Assembly: GCA_003151555.1 (NCBI GenBank)
Contig: PLXU01000176.1
Coordinates: 1 to 17,890 of the forward strand
Direction: 5' to 3'
From: Acidimicrobiaceae bacterium
GTDB taxonomy: Bacteria; Actinomycetota; Acidimicrobiia; Acidimicrobiales; RAAP-2
Length of the DNA stretch: 17,890 nucleotides
Of the stretch, positions 7,641-13,714 are shown piece by piece; the stretch's first letter is position 1; each line of letters begins with the position of its first letter. A program made the translations under genes and the position numbers. Below the pieces are notes generated by a model. It was not told where the DNA came from, ran no database searches, and worked only from the letters and a program-made list of their open reading frames with translations.

Positions 7641-8593
7641 TGCCCGAACACACGAGTGTCCTCATCATTGGCTCGGGGCCGTCCGGTCTGACGGCGGCCA
7701 TCTACTCGGCCAGAGCCCAGTTGAGTCCCATCGTGATCGAGGGCGAACCCTCCTCCACGACCGACCAGCCCGGTGGCCAACTCATGCTCACCACCGACGT
7801 GGAAAACTATCCCGGCTTCCCCGACGGAATTACCGGACCGGATCTGATGATCAACATGCGCGACCAAGCCATTCGCTTCGGCGCCGATCTGCGCGTCACC
7901 AAGGTCCAAAAACTGGACGCGACCACTCGCCCGTTTCGCGCGTGGCTCACCGACGACGTGGAGCCCAGTATCACCGCCGACGCGGTGATACTGGCCACCG
8001 GCGCGCGATCCCTGATGATGAACGTGCCCGGCGAAGAACGACTCTTGAGTCACGGGCTCTCGACCTGCGCGACTTGCGACGGCTTCTTCTTTCGCGGTCA
8101 GGACATCGCGGTCATCGGCGGCGGTGACTCCGCGATCGAAGAGGCGACCTTCCTCACCCGCTTCGCCTCCAGCGTCACGATCGTGCACCGCCGCGACTCG
8201 CTTCGCGCCTCCAAGATCATGCAGGAGCGCGCCTTCGCCAACGAAAAGATCCGCTTCGCCTGGAACACGCAGGTCGTCGAAGTGCTGGGTCAGGAGCGCG
8301 TCATCGGCCTCGCGCTGCGCGACACCGTCACTGGCAAATCGCGGGTGCTCGACGTGACGGGCGTCTTCGTCGCCATTGGTCACATTCCCAACACCACGCT
8401 CGTCACCGGTCAGGTCGATCTCGAAGAGAACGGCTACGTGCGCACGGGACTGGGCTCCTTCACCAATATCGAAGGTCTCTTCGCGGCCGGCGACGTCCAG
8501 GATCACGTCTACCGACAAGCGGTCACGTCGGCCGGTTCGGGCTGTATTGCCGCGATTGACGCCGAACGATGGCTCGAAGCGACGGGCCAGTAA
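7640..8593 (+). CDS. trxB: Thioredoxin reductase
   Basis: A 317-residue flavoenzyme starting at ATG 7640, five bases after AAGGA and overlapping the preceding TAA by one base. A longer in-frame version from 7550 is rejected because it overlaps the upstream gene by 91 bases and adds no domain. It transfers electrons from NADPH through FAD to thioredoxin. Residues 10-16 (IGSGPSG) are the FAD-binding turn. The redox-active pair is Cys143-Ala-Thr-Cys146. The NADPH site is GGGDSAIEE from residue 160, with HRRDSLRAS from 183 giving NADPH preference. A C-terminal GLFAAGDV segment completes the FAD site. Its partner thioredoxin follows 61 bases downstream, the same arrangement as mycobacterial trxB2-trxC. 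All key residues are present. Confidence 0.97.
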   Translation: MPEHTSVLIIGSGPSGLTAAIYSARAQLSPIVIEGEPSSTTDQPGGQLMLTTDVENYPGFPDGITGPDLMINMRDQAIRFGADLRVTKVQKLDATTRPFRAWLTDDVEPSITADAVILATGARSLMMNVPGEERLLSHGLSTCATCDGFFFRGQDIAVIGGGDSAIEEATFLTRFASSVTIVHRRDSLRASKIMQERAFANEKIRFAWNTQVVEVLGQERVIGLALRDTVTGKSRVLDVTGVFVAIGHIPNTTLVTGQVDLEENGYVRTGLGSFTNIEGLFAAGDVQDHVYRQAVTSAGSGCIAAIDAERWLEATGQ

Positions 8594-8654
8594 GACTTCA
8601 CCGCTAAGGTGTAACCCGCGACGCCGCCCAATGGCGTCGATCTTGGAGGCCGCT

Positions 8655-8981
8655 ATGAGTGAGCAGATTACGACCCTGACTGACGCCACATTCGACGAAA
8701 TGATTGGCGCGTCGGAGAAGCCAGTTCTCGTTGACTTCTGGGCGGAATGGTGCGGCCCCTGCAAGATGATTGCTCCCATCCTCGAAGAGTTCGCGTCCGA
8801 GCAGGCCGACAAGTTTGTGATCGGCAAGCTCGACGTCGACGTCAACGTCGCCACCGCCACCAAATTCTCGGTGATGAGCATTCCTACCCTGTTGCTGTTC
8901 AAGAACGGTGAAGTGGTGGCTCGCCTCGTGGGTGCCAAGCCCAAGGGTGCGCTGCTCCAAGAAATCACCTCGAACCTCTAG
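8655..8981 (+). CDS. trxA: Thioredoxin
   Basis: A 108-residue protein of standard thioredoxin length starting at ATG 8655, five bases after GGAGG. The active site is WCGPC with Cys33 and Cys36. The buried aspartate lies in VLVDFWAEW, the cis-proline is Pro77 in SIPTLLLF, and a C-terminal GA turn precedes the last helix. It reduces protein disulfides in the cytoplasm and is recycled by the adjacent thioredoxin reductase. A TAAGGT sequence at 8605-8610 in the 61-base gap may be a -10 element giving it an additional promoter. The cwlM-like gene begins two bases after its stop codon. Confidence 0.98.
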   Translation: MSEQITTLTDATFDEMIGASEKPVLVDFWAEWCGPCKMIAPILEEFASEQADKFVIGKLDVDVNVATATKFSVMSIPTLLLFKNGEVVARLVGAKPKGALLQEITSNL

Positions 8982-8983
8982 TC

Positions 8984-9931
8984 CTGACCCTGAACTTCGA
9001 AAACCTGCAACGTGGCGCCACGGGCACTCGTGTACGCGAACTGCACGAACGATTACTACACGTTGGTTACGCAGCCCTCATAGATCAACCCGGCACGTAC
9101 GCGGACGGCACGGCCGTCGCGGTCGAGGCCTTCCAGCGTTCGCGCGGCTTGCCCATCACGGGTGAGGTCGACGCCACCACATGGACACGATTAATAGAGG
9201 CCAGTTGGCATTTGGGTCAGCGGTTGCTATATCTGACGAGCCCCTTCTTGCGCGGCGATGACGTCGCTGATCTACAGGTGCACCTGGCGCAGTTAGGCTT
9301 CAATCCGGGACGAATCGACGGCATCTTTGGCCCCGCGCTCGAGGGAGCACTGAAGGATTTTCAACGTAACTGCGGTCTGTCCAACGACGGCACGTTCACG
9401 AAAGCCACGCTTCGTGAGTTAACGCGCATGACGATAACGACCTCCGATCGACACCTCGTCAACGACGCGCGCGATCGCGCGGGGTTCGACGACGTCGTGT
9501 CAGGACCCTTGGTCCTGTGCGGCGAGAGTCCGCTGGTGACGCTCATCGCGCGAGTGCTCGCGGCTTCCTTCGACGTTCATGATCTCTCCGCCTCCACCGA
9601 TGATGAGGTGGCGCGCTACGCAAACGCACACGGAGCCGCGACGGTGCTGTCAATACAAGAAGTCGCGCAGACCAGCGGCATCCACCTGCACTACTGGGCC
9701 AGTTACCTCTCTCACTCGCGCCACGGCGAGCAACTGGCGAGCGCCCTCGCCACGGGGCTGTCGATGTCGCAGCAGTTGCCCGCGGTGGAGGTCACCGGCA
9801 TGGCGCTGCCCATCATGCGCGAAACTGCCATGACCACGCTACGAATTGAACATGGCCCGTTGTCGGGTAGGGCCCTCCAGGAATTCTCGACCATGGTTTC
9901 GCAAATATTTGGCGAAGTTTTCCACAGGTAA
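8984..9931 (+). CDS. CwlM-like cytoplasmic protein: two peptidoglycan-binding domains and a degenerate amidase domain
   Basis: The reading frame is open from 8912 to the TAA ending at 9931 but has no ATG, GTG or TTG before TTG 9149. A start at 9149 would destroy the first peptidoglycan-binding domain, so I place the start at CTG 8984, two bases after the trxA stop (CTG 8990 is also possible), giving 315 residues. Domain 1, about residues 8-71, has LQRGATGTRVRELHERL and AVEAFQRSRGLPITGEVDATT. Domain 2, about 90-148, has GDDVADLQVHLAQLGF, DGIFGPALEGAL and DFQRNCGLSNDG. Residues 150-315 resemble an N-acetylmuramoyl-alanine amidase in layout but lack recognisable zinc-ligand motifs. There is no signal peptide. 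Mycobacterial CwlM, at the same place after trxB-trxC, is a cytoplasmic activator of MurA. A similar regulatory role is inferred. Confidence 0.7.
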   Translation: MTLNFENLQRGATGTRVRELHERLLHVGYAALIDQPGTYADGTAVAVEAFQRSRGLPITGEVDATTWTRLIEASWHLGQRLLYLTSPFLRGDDVADLQVHLAQLGFNPGRIDGIFGPALEGALKDFQRNCGLSNDGTFTKATLRELTRMTITTSDRHLVNDARDRAGFDDVVSGPLVLCGESPLVTLIARVLAASFDVHDLSASTDDEVARYANAHGAATVLSIQEVAQTSGIHLHYWASYLSHSRHGEQLASALATGLSMSQQLPAVEVTGMALPIMRETAMTTLRIEHGPLSGRALQEFSTMVSQIFGEVFHR

Positions 9932-10033
9932 GCCAAAAATAAGTCTTAAATGACGCGTCATGAGCGCCTCAAAGCCCTTTAATTTCACGAATTTCTTGAG
10001 AAACCCACAACTTCATCCACAACTTGGGGATAA
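9918..10033. promoter_or_regulatory. Cluster of DnaA-box-like sequences between cwlM-like gene and parB
   Basis: Three nine-base sequences each differ from TTATCCACA at one position: TTTTCCACA (9918-9926, in the end of the cwlM-like gene), TCATCCACA (10013-10021) and, on the minus strand, TTATCCCCA (10025-10033). AACCCACAA (10002-10010) is a weaker relative. The last two boxes face each other three bases apart. The block lies between two convergent genes about 5.6 kb from dnaA. Confidence 0.45.
9950..9961. repeat. Perfect 12-bp palindrome
   Basis: ATGACGCGTCAT reads the same on both strands and lies 18 bases after the cwlM-like stop, in the gap before the parB end. It could be a protein binding site. 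Nothing here identifies the protein. Confidence 0.4.
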
Positions 10034-10066
10034 CTTCAACGAGTGGTTTAAGTTGAAGGTTGAAGG

Positions 10067-10990
10067 TTACTTTGTTTGCGAAATCGATATATAGAGCCTC
10101 TCCAGGTCATCGAGGTCAGCGAAATCAATGATGATGCGCCCGTTTCGGCCCTTTAGATCAACGTGCACGCGGGTATCGAGATAATCCTCAAGTAGTTGTT
10201 CTAGTTCGGCGACACTGGCGTCGGGCACGGGTCGCAGGCGCGGTTTCGTCGGATCAAGCTTGGTTGAAGCATCAACCGCACTTACGGGCTTGGGTTCTAA
10301 GAAGAGCTTTACGGCCTCCTCGGTCGCGCGTACCGATAACTCATTCTTGATGACTCGAGCGACCATGGTGGCTTGGGCGTCGCCGTCAGTGATGGCCAGC
10401 AGCGAACGAGCGTGGCCGGCCGTGATTTGCGTACTACCGAGGGCCGCCTGGGCGACGTCGCCCAATTGCAAAAGTCGTAACGTGTTCGTAACATTTGCTC
10501 GACTCTTACCCACTCGCTGCGCGACTTGTTCGTGCGTCAAATTAAAGTCGTCAATCAATTGCTGGTAAGCAGACGCTTCTTCAAGGGGGTGCAGATCAAC
10601 ACGGTGCAGATTCTCAACAACTGCCTGCTCCAATGAGAGTCGGTCGTTAACGTCATCCTGGACGAGTACGGGCACCACTTCAAGGCCGGCGAGACCCGCC
10701 GCCCTCCAGCGTCGTTCGCCGGCGATCAACTCAAAGAGGTTTGCTTCGCCTTCCACCGGCCGCACAATAATTGGCTGTAATACGCCCAATTCACGAACCG
10801 AGGACGCCAGCGTCTGCAAGCTCTCGTCGGTGAAGGTCTTTCGCGGTTGAAAGGGATTGGGTCGAATCGAAGTAACGAGCACCATTCGCAGTGGTCCCGT
10901 AGATTCCTTTGCCTCTGGCGCCTGCTCGGGCGTCGATACCTCGGGAATCAGTGCTCCGAGGCCCTTTCCTAAACCTGGTTTTCTAGCCAT
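10067..10990 (-). CDS. parB: Chromosome partitioning protein ParB (CTPase, parS-binding)
   Basis: A 307-residue protein starting at ATG 10990-10988 after an AGGAG ribosome binding site, overlapping the end of parA by eight bases. ParB loads at parS, spreads as a CTP-dependent clamp and recruits ParA and SMC. The N-terminal RKPGLGKGLGALIP is the conserved ParA-contact segment. The CTP-binding domain shows GERR at 91-94 and ENLHRVDLHPLEEA from 126. A helix-turn-helix follows at about 152-175 (THEQVAQRVGKSRANVTNTL), then a linker and a C-terminal dimer domain (LEQLLEDYLDTRVHV...RIIIDFADLDDLERL). Six parS sites lie just upstream of parA. The gene is convergent with the cwlM-like gene, and no clear terminator separates them. 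Confidence 0.97.
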   Translation of the reverse strand: MARKPGLGKGLGALIPEVSTPEQAPEAKESTGPLRMVLVTSIRPNPFQPRKTFTDESLQTLASSVRELGVLQPIIVRPVEGEANLFELIAGERRWRAAGLAGLEVVPVLVQDDVNDRLSLEQAVVENLHRVDLHPLEEASAYQQLIDDFNLTHEQVAQRVGKSRANVTNTLRLLQLGDVAQAALGSTQITAGHARSLLAITDGDAQATMVARVIKNELSVRATEEAVKLFLEPKPVSAVDASTKLDPTKPRLRPVPDASVAELEQLLEDYLDTRVHVDLKGRNGRIIIDFADLDDLERLYISISQTK

Positions 10991-11756
10991 TTATGATCTC
11001 CTCCGCTAGTGCGAAATATGCCTTGGCGCCCTTTGACGCTGGGTCGAATACGGTAATGGGTTGGCCAAACGACGGGGCCTCGGCGAGGCGAACAGTCCGG
11101 GGAATGATGGCCTTACATAACTCATCGGGAAAGTGTCGACGAACTTCGGCGGCGACATCAATTGAGAGCGTGTTCCTCGAGTCATACATGGTCAAAACAA
11201 CCTTGGTAATACGAAGCATTGGGTTGAGGTTCTTCTGCACCAAATCGACGATCCGTTGGAGCTGCGTCAGGCCCTCTAGCGCATAGAACTCTGTCTGAAC
11301 GGGCACCATAATGTCCGTCGCGGCGGCGAAGGCATTAATGGTAATTAGACCCAGGGACGGGGGACAATCGATAAAAATGTAGTCAAAATCACCTTCCACC
11401 GAAGTCAGGGCTCTCTTCAATCGAAGTTCGCGCGAGATGACCGACGCCAGCTCTTGCTCTACACCCGCAAGATCGAGGGTCGCAGGCGCCACAAAGAGAT
11501 TATTAAATCCCGTGGGCTCAACTACGTCGACCATAGGAATATCGTTCAAAAGAACGTCGTACACCGAACGTTCGAACTGTCGCCCATCAACGCCAAGACC
11601 AGTCGTGGCGTTGCCTTGGGGATCGAGGTCAACTACCAAGACGCGCTTGCCCTTACTGGCGAGCGCTGCGCCCAATGAAATTGTGGTTGTGGTCTTGCCC
11701 ACGCCACCTTTTTGGTTGGCTACAGCAAATATCGTCATCTTGCTGGCGTCCGCCAT
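10983..11756 (-). CDS. parA: Chromosome partitioning ATPase ParA
   Basis: A 257-residue MinD/ParA-type ATPase starting at ATG 11756-11754, after AGAAAGAGG. ATG seven codons in (MTIFAVANQKGG) is a shorter alternative. It binds DNA non-specifically when ATP-bound and, with ParB, moves the newly copied origins. Residues 16-23 (KGGVGKTT) are the deviant Walker A motif with its signature lysine, VVDLDPQGNATTGLG is the A' region, and DYIFIDCPPSLGL is Walker B. The C-terminal half contains VPVQTEFYALEGL and RTVRLAEAPSFGQP, typical of chromosomal ParA. It overlaps parB by eight bases, so the two are translated together. A likely promoter lies at 11808-11836, next to the first parS site. Confidence 0.97.
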   Translation of the reverse strand: MADASKMTIFAVANQKGGVGKTTTTISLGAALASKGKRVLVVDLDPQGNATTGLGVDGRQFERSVYDVLLNDIPMVDVVEPTGFNNLFVAPATLDLAGVEQELASVISRELRLKRALTSVEGDFDYIFIDCPPSLGLITINAFAAATDIMVPVQTEFYALEGLTQLQRIVDLVQKNLNPMLRITKVVLTMYDSRNTLSIDVAAEVRRHFPDELCKAIIPRTVRLAEAPSFGQPITVFDPASKGAKAYFALAEEIING

Positions 11757-11807
11757 GAGCCTCTTTCTGGCTTAAGGGCATCCCGACACTGCGTCGAATA
11801 CCATGCC

Positions 11808-11836
11808 ATTCAACACGGTTTTGGCCGAGTCGTCAA
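11808..11836 (-). promoter_or_regulatory. Candidate parA promoter
   Basis: On the minus strand TTGACG (11831-11836) and TTGAAT (11808-11813) are spaced by 17 bases, which would start transcription near 11801, about 45 bases before parA. The -35 is good and the -10 mediocre. The nearest parS (11844-11859) ends seven bases upstream of the -35, so ParB bound there could influence this promoter. Confidence 0.4.
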
Positions 11837-11843
11837 GTACCGA

Positions 11844-11859
11844 TGTTTCACGTGAAACA
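11844..11859. promoter_or_regulatory. parS site 1 (perfect)
   Basis: TGTTTCACGTGAAACA matches the universal bacterial parS consensus exactly. The palindrome extends to 18 bases with the flanking A and T. Confidence 0.95.
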
Positions 11860-11879
11860 TTCAATTCTAAGCGAACTAA

Positions 11880-11895
11880 TGTTTCACGTGAAACC
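11880..11895. promoter_or_regulatory. parS site 2 (one mismatch)
   Basis: TGTTTCACGTGAAACC matches parS except for the last base, so the outermost pair of the palindrome is broken. It shares the preceding ACTAA and the same deviation with site 3. Confidence 0.9.
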
Positions 11896-11971
11896 TTACA
11901 CTATCCTAAAGTCCTTACTGCTCTGGGTTTTACTCGTGTTCCGCAGGTGCACTTCGGCTTTCAATACTAAA

Positions 11972-11987
11972 TGTTTCACGTGAAACC
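11972..11987. promoter_or_regulatory. parS site 3 (one mismatch)
   Basis: TGTTTCACGTGAAACC has the same terminal deviation as site 2, in a similar flank (ACTAAA before it). Its centre is 92 bp from site 2. Confidence 0.9.
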
Positions 11988-12016
11988 ATTCGTGGTTCCC
12001 GGTCTGCCCACACACT

Positions 12017-12032
12017 TGTTTCACGTGAAACA
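12017..12032. promoter_or_regulatory. parS site 4 (perfect, repeat copy 1)
   Basis: TGTTTCACGTGAAACA, an exact parS, extended to 18 bases by flanking T and A. It opens the first 89-bp repeat unit. Confidence 0.95.
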
Positions 12033-12105
12033 ATGCTCGAACTTGTCAGTACGCCGCCACTGGGCATACTCAGCGCTTTTCTGAAATTCACCGCAGGGCC
12101 AGGAT

Positions 12106-12121
12106 TGTTTCACGTGAAACA
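12106..12121. promoter_or_regulatory. parS site 5 (perfect, repeat copy 2)
   Basis: TGTTTCACGTGAAACA, an exact parS opening the second 89-bp repeat unit, 89 bp from site 4. Confidence 0.95.
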
Positions 12122-12194
12122 ATGCTCGAACTTGTCAGTACGCCGCCACTGGGCATACCCAGCGCTATTCTGAACTTCACCGCAGGGCCAGGAT

Positions 12195-12210
12195 TGTTTC
12201 ACGTGAAACA
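12195..12210. promoter_or_regulatory. parS site 6 (perfect, abutting the rsmG stop codon)
   Basis: TGTTTCACGTGAAACA, an exact parS 89 bp from site 5. Its last base touches the stop codon of rsmG (12211-12213), so ParB loaded here would sit at the end of the upstream operon. Confidence 0.95.
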
Positions 12211-12834
12211 TCAAAATAGCGGGGATTTACCAGGAATACCCACGTCTCTGGGGTACTTCTTGGGCGTATGTCCAGTCTTCACTAAAACCTGGAAAGCCGC
12301 ACCGTGGCGTACTCGACCCCGTGGCTCAAGTCCCAACGTAGCCAGAATTTCAGCGTTCCAGCGGCTGGACTCGCTATCGTCCGGCGGTTCGGAGACTATC
12401 AGGACTCCCCCGACCTTCAAAAATCTTGCCGCACACTCCGCCGTAACCGCTGGCGGTCCAAAGGATCTGGCGGTTACCAGTTCAAATGCCCCCGAAAGAT
12501 TGGGTTCTCTGGCGACGACCTCCGCTCGGCCAGTAACCAGCTCAACTTTCGACGGGGCGCCGGGCTGGGAAAGGACCTCTTTTAGGAACTTCATACGCTT
12601 TTGCATAGAGTCCACGAGTACGGCCTTGCAATCCCAGCGATCCAGCAGGATAAGGCCGGGGAGTCCGCCGCCGCAACCTAAATCCAAAAATTCCCTCGGG
12701 GGAGTGGGGGAAAGTTCTTCCCAGCAGCGAGCAAATCCCTCGGCGTGCGCAACATGCACATCAACTGGCGCCGGCCCCAAATAGCCCCTCGCCCTTGATT
12801 CTTCAAGGGCGAGGTAGAGCCAATCGTTCTTCAT
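12211..12834 (-). CDS. rsmG: 16S rRNA (guanine-N7) methyltransferase RsmG (GidB)
   Basis: A 207-residue protein with a start at ATG 12834-12832, seven bases after the khpB stop. A TTG at 12855 would add seven residues and overlap khpB, and I find it less likely. RsmG uses S-adenosylmethionine to methylate N7 of G527 (E. coli numbering) in 16S rRNA, and its loss gives low-level streptomycin resistance. The SAM-binding motif I is FLDLGCGGGLPGL (residues 49-61), followed by VLVDSMQKRMKFL, the typical motif II region, and VTGRAE. ELVTARSFGPP is the conserved region with the RsmG TARA-like motif, here TARSF. The length is normal for the family. It closes the rpmH-to-rsmG gene string, and the parS array follows. 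Confidence 0.93.
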   Translation of the reverse strand: MKNDWLYLALEESRARGYLGPAPVDVHVAHAEGFARCWEELSPTPPREFLDLGCGGGLPGLILLDRWDCKAVLVDSMQKRMKFLKEVLSQPGAPSKVELVTGRAEVVAREPNLSGAFELVTARSFGPPAVTAECAARFLKVGGVLIVSEPPDDSESSRWNAEILATLGLEPRGRVRHGAAFQVLVKTGHTPKKYPRDVGIPGKSPLF

Positions 12835-12841
12835 ACGACAA

Positions 12842-13711
12842 TTAGGCCGGGACAACCACCACGAAGCGGCGTGGTTCTTCGCCCTCTGACCTGGTGGTTA
12901 CCGACGGGTTCTCTGTCAGAGCGTCATGGACCGCCTTGCGGTCGGCCGCAGACATGGGTTCAAGCGCGCGCTCCTCACCCGTCTCGCTTACTTCTTGTGC
13001 CACCTGCTGGGCGAAACGCCCGAGGGCCGCGACTCGTCGCTCACGATACTGTGCGACGTCTACCAAGATGCGGTCCGTGCGGCTCGGACTTTTCGATTGA
13101 ACCACCGTACGGGTGACTTCTTGGAGTGCCTGCAGTGTGGTGCCCCTAGGGCCAACCAAGACTCCAAGCTCAGTGGGCGGATCAGCGTTCACTGAAAGCT
13201 CAACTGTCTCTTCGTCGAGTTCCTTCACCGAGACTTCGGCGGTGATGTTCATCGAGGCCAGGAGTCCCACTAGGAACTCCTTGGCAATAGAGCCTTGTTC
13301 GGCTAATGAAATTCCTTCGGCCATAGTGTCCTCCTTCGACGGACTCTTTTCAGAATGTGGTGCGCCGCTTTGTGTTCGCGGGTTAGGGCGACGGGCGCCG
13401 TTGGGTGATTCCTTTTCCTTACGGGGGGACTCGCCATCCGATGCTGCCGTGGAGCGTGCCTTCTCCGGGCGGGAGCCCGAGTTTCGGGGGCGATCTTCAC
13501 GGCCACCCGATCTCCGTGAACGCTTGGGTCGGGGACCAGACGGGCGCACTCGAGCACGCACCCGCGCTTCACCTCGGACACGGCCAAAAAGGCCGGCCTT
13601 TGGTTCTTCAATGACTTCGACTTCAGCATCGTCACGATGGACTCCGAGGTGGGCCAGCGCCCGGTCGGTAGCCTCGTCAATCGATTTTCCAGTGGTTTCT
13701 ACCCAATCCAT
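12842..13711 (-). CDS. khpB: KhpB (Jag/EloR) RNA-binding protein
   Basis: A 289-residue protein starting at ATG 13711-13709, with AAAGGAG about eight bases upstream, and only three bases after yidC. Jag/KhpB is a KH-R3H RNA-binding protein that in Firmicutes works with KhpA in cell elongation and division. Residues 1-52 form the Jag-N domain (VETTGKSIDEATDRALAHLG, EEPKAGLFG). Residues about 53-135 are a basic, Pro/Ser/Arg-rich and probably disordered linker. The KH domain covers about 138-215 and has the GxxG loop as GPRG at 187-190. The R3H domain follows with its defining pair Arg258 and His262 (ADRKAVH). Its place after yidC is conserved across Gram-positive bacteria. Confidence 0.93.
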   Translation of the reverse strand: MDWVETTGKSIDEATDRALAHLGVHRDDAEVEVIEEPKAGLFGRVRGEARVRARVRPSGPRPKRSRRSGGREDRPRNSGSRPEKARSTAASDGESPRKEKESPNGARRPNPRTQSGAPHSEKSPSKEDTMAEGISLAEQGSIAKEFLVGLLASMNITAEVSVKELDEETVELSVNADPPTELGVLVGPRGTTLQALQEVTRTVVQSKSPSRTDRILVDVAQYRERRVAALGRFAQQVAQEVSETGEERALEPMSAADRKAVHDALTENPSVTTRSEGEEPRRFVVVVPA

Positions 13712-13714
13712 GGG

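Larger units (their letters stand above)
12016..12193. repeat. 89-bp tandem direct repeat, two full copies, each beginning with parS
   Basis: Copy 1 is 12016-12104 and copy 2 is 12105-12193. By direct comparison they differ at three positions, so 86 of 89 bases agree. Each begins TTGTTTCACGTGAAACAA and ends GCAGGGCCAGGA. A third parS (12195-12210) follows copy 2 exactly where a third copy would begin, but the similarity stops there because rsmG coding begins. The roughly 70 bases between parS sites encode nothing I recognise. Confidence 0.95.

Noticed and set aside
7559..8968. Long open frame (469 codons) on the minus strand opposite trxB and trxA
   Set aside because: It is antisense to two clearly identified genes, is rich in His/Gly/Arg/Glu runs typical of a shadow frame in G+C-rich DNA, and has no recognisable domain.
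11844..12210. Regular spaced repeats suggesting a CRISPR array
   Set aside because: The repeated 16-mer is the parS palindrome, spacings are unequal, and two spacers are near-identical copies, unlike CRISPR spacers.
12122..12784. Open frame of 220 codons on the plus strand across repeat copy 2 and rsmG
   Set aside because: It runs through parS sites and opposite rsmG, is Ser/Pro-rich and matches nothing recognisable.
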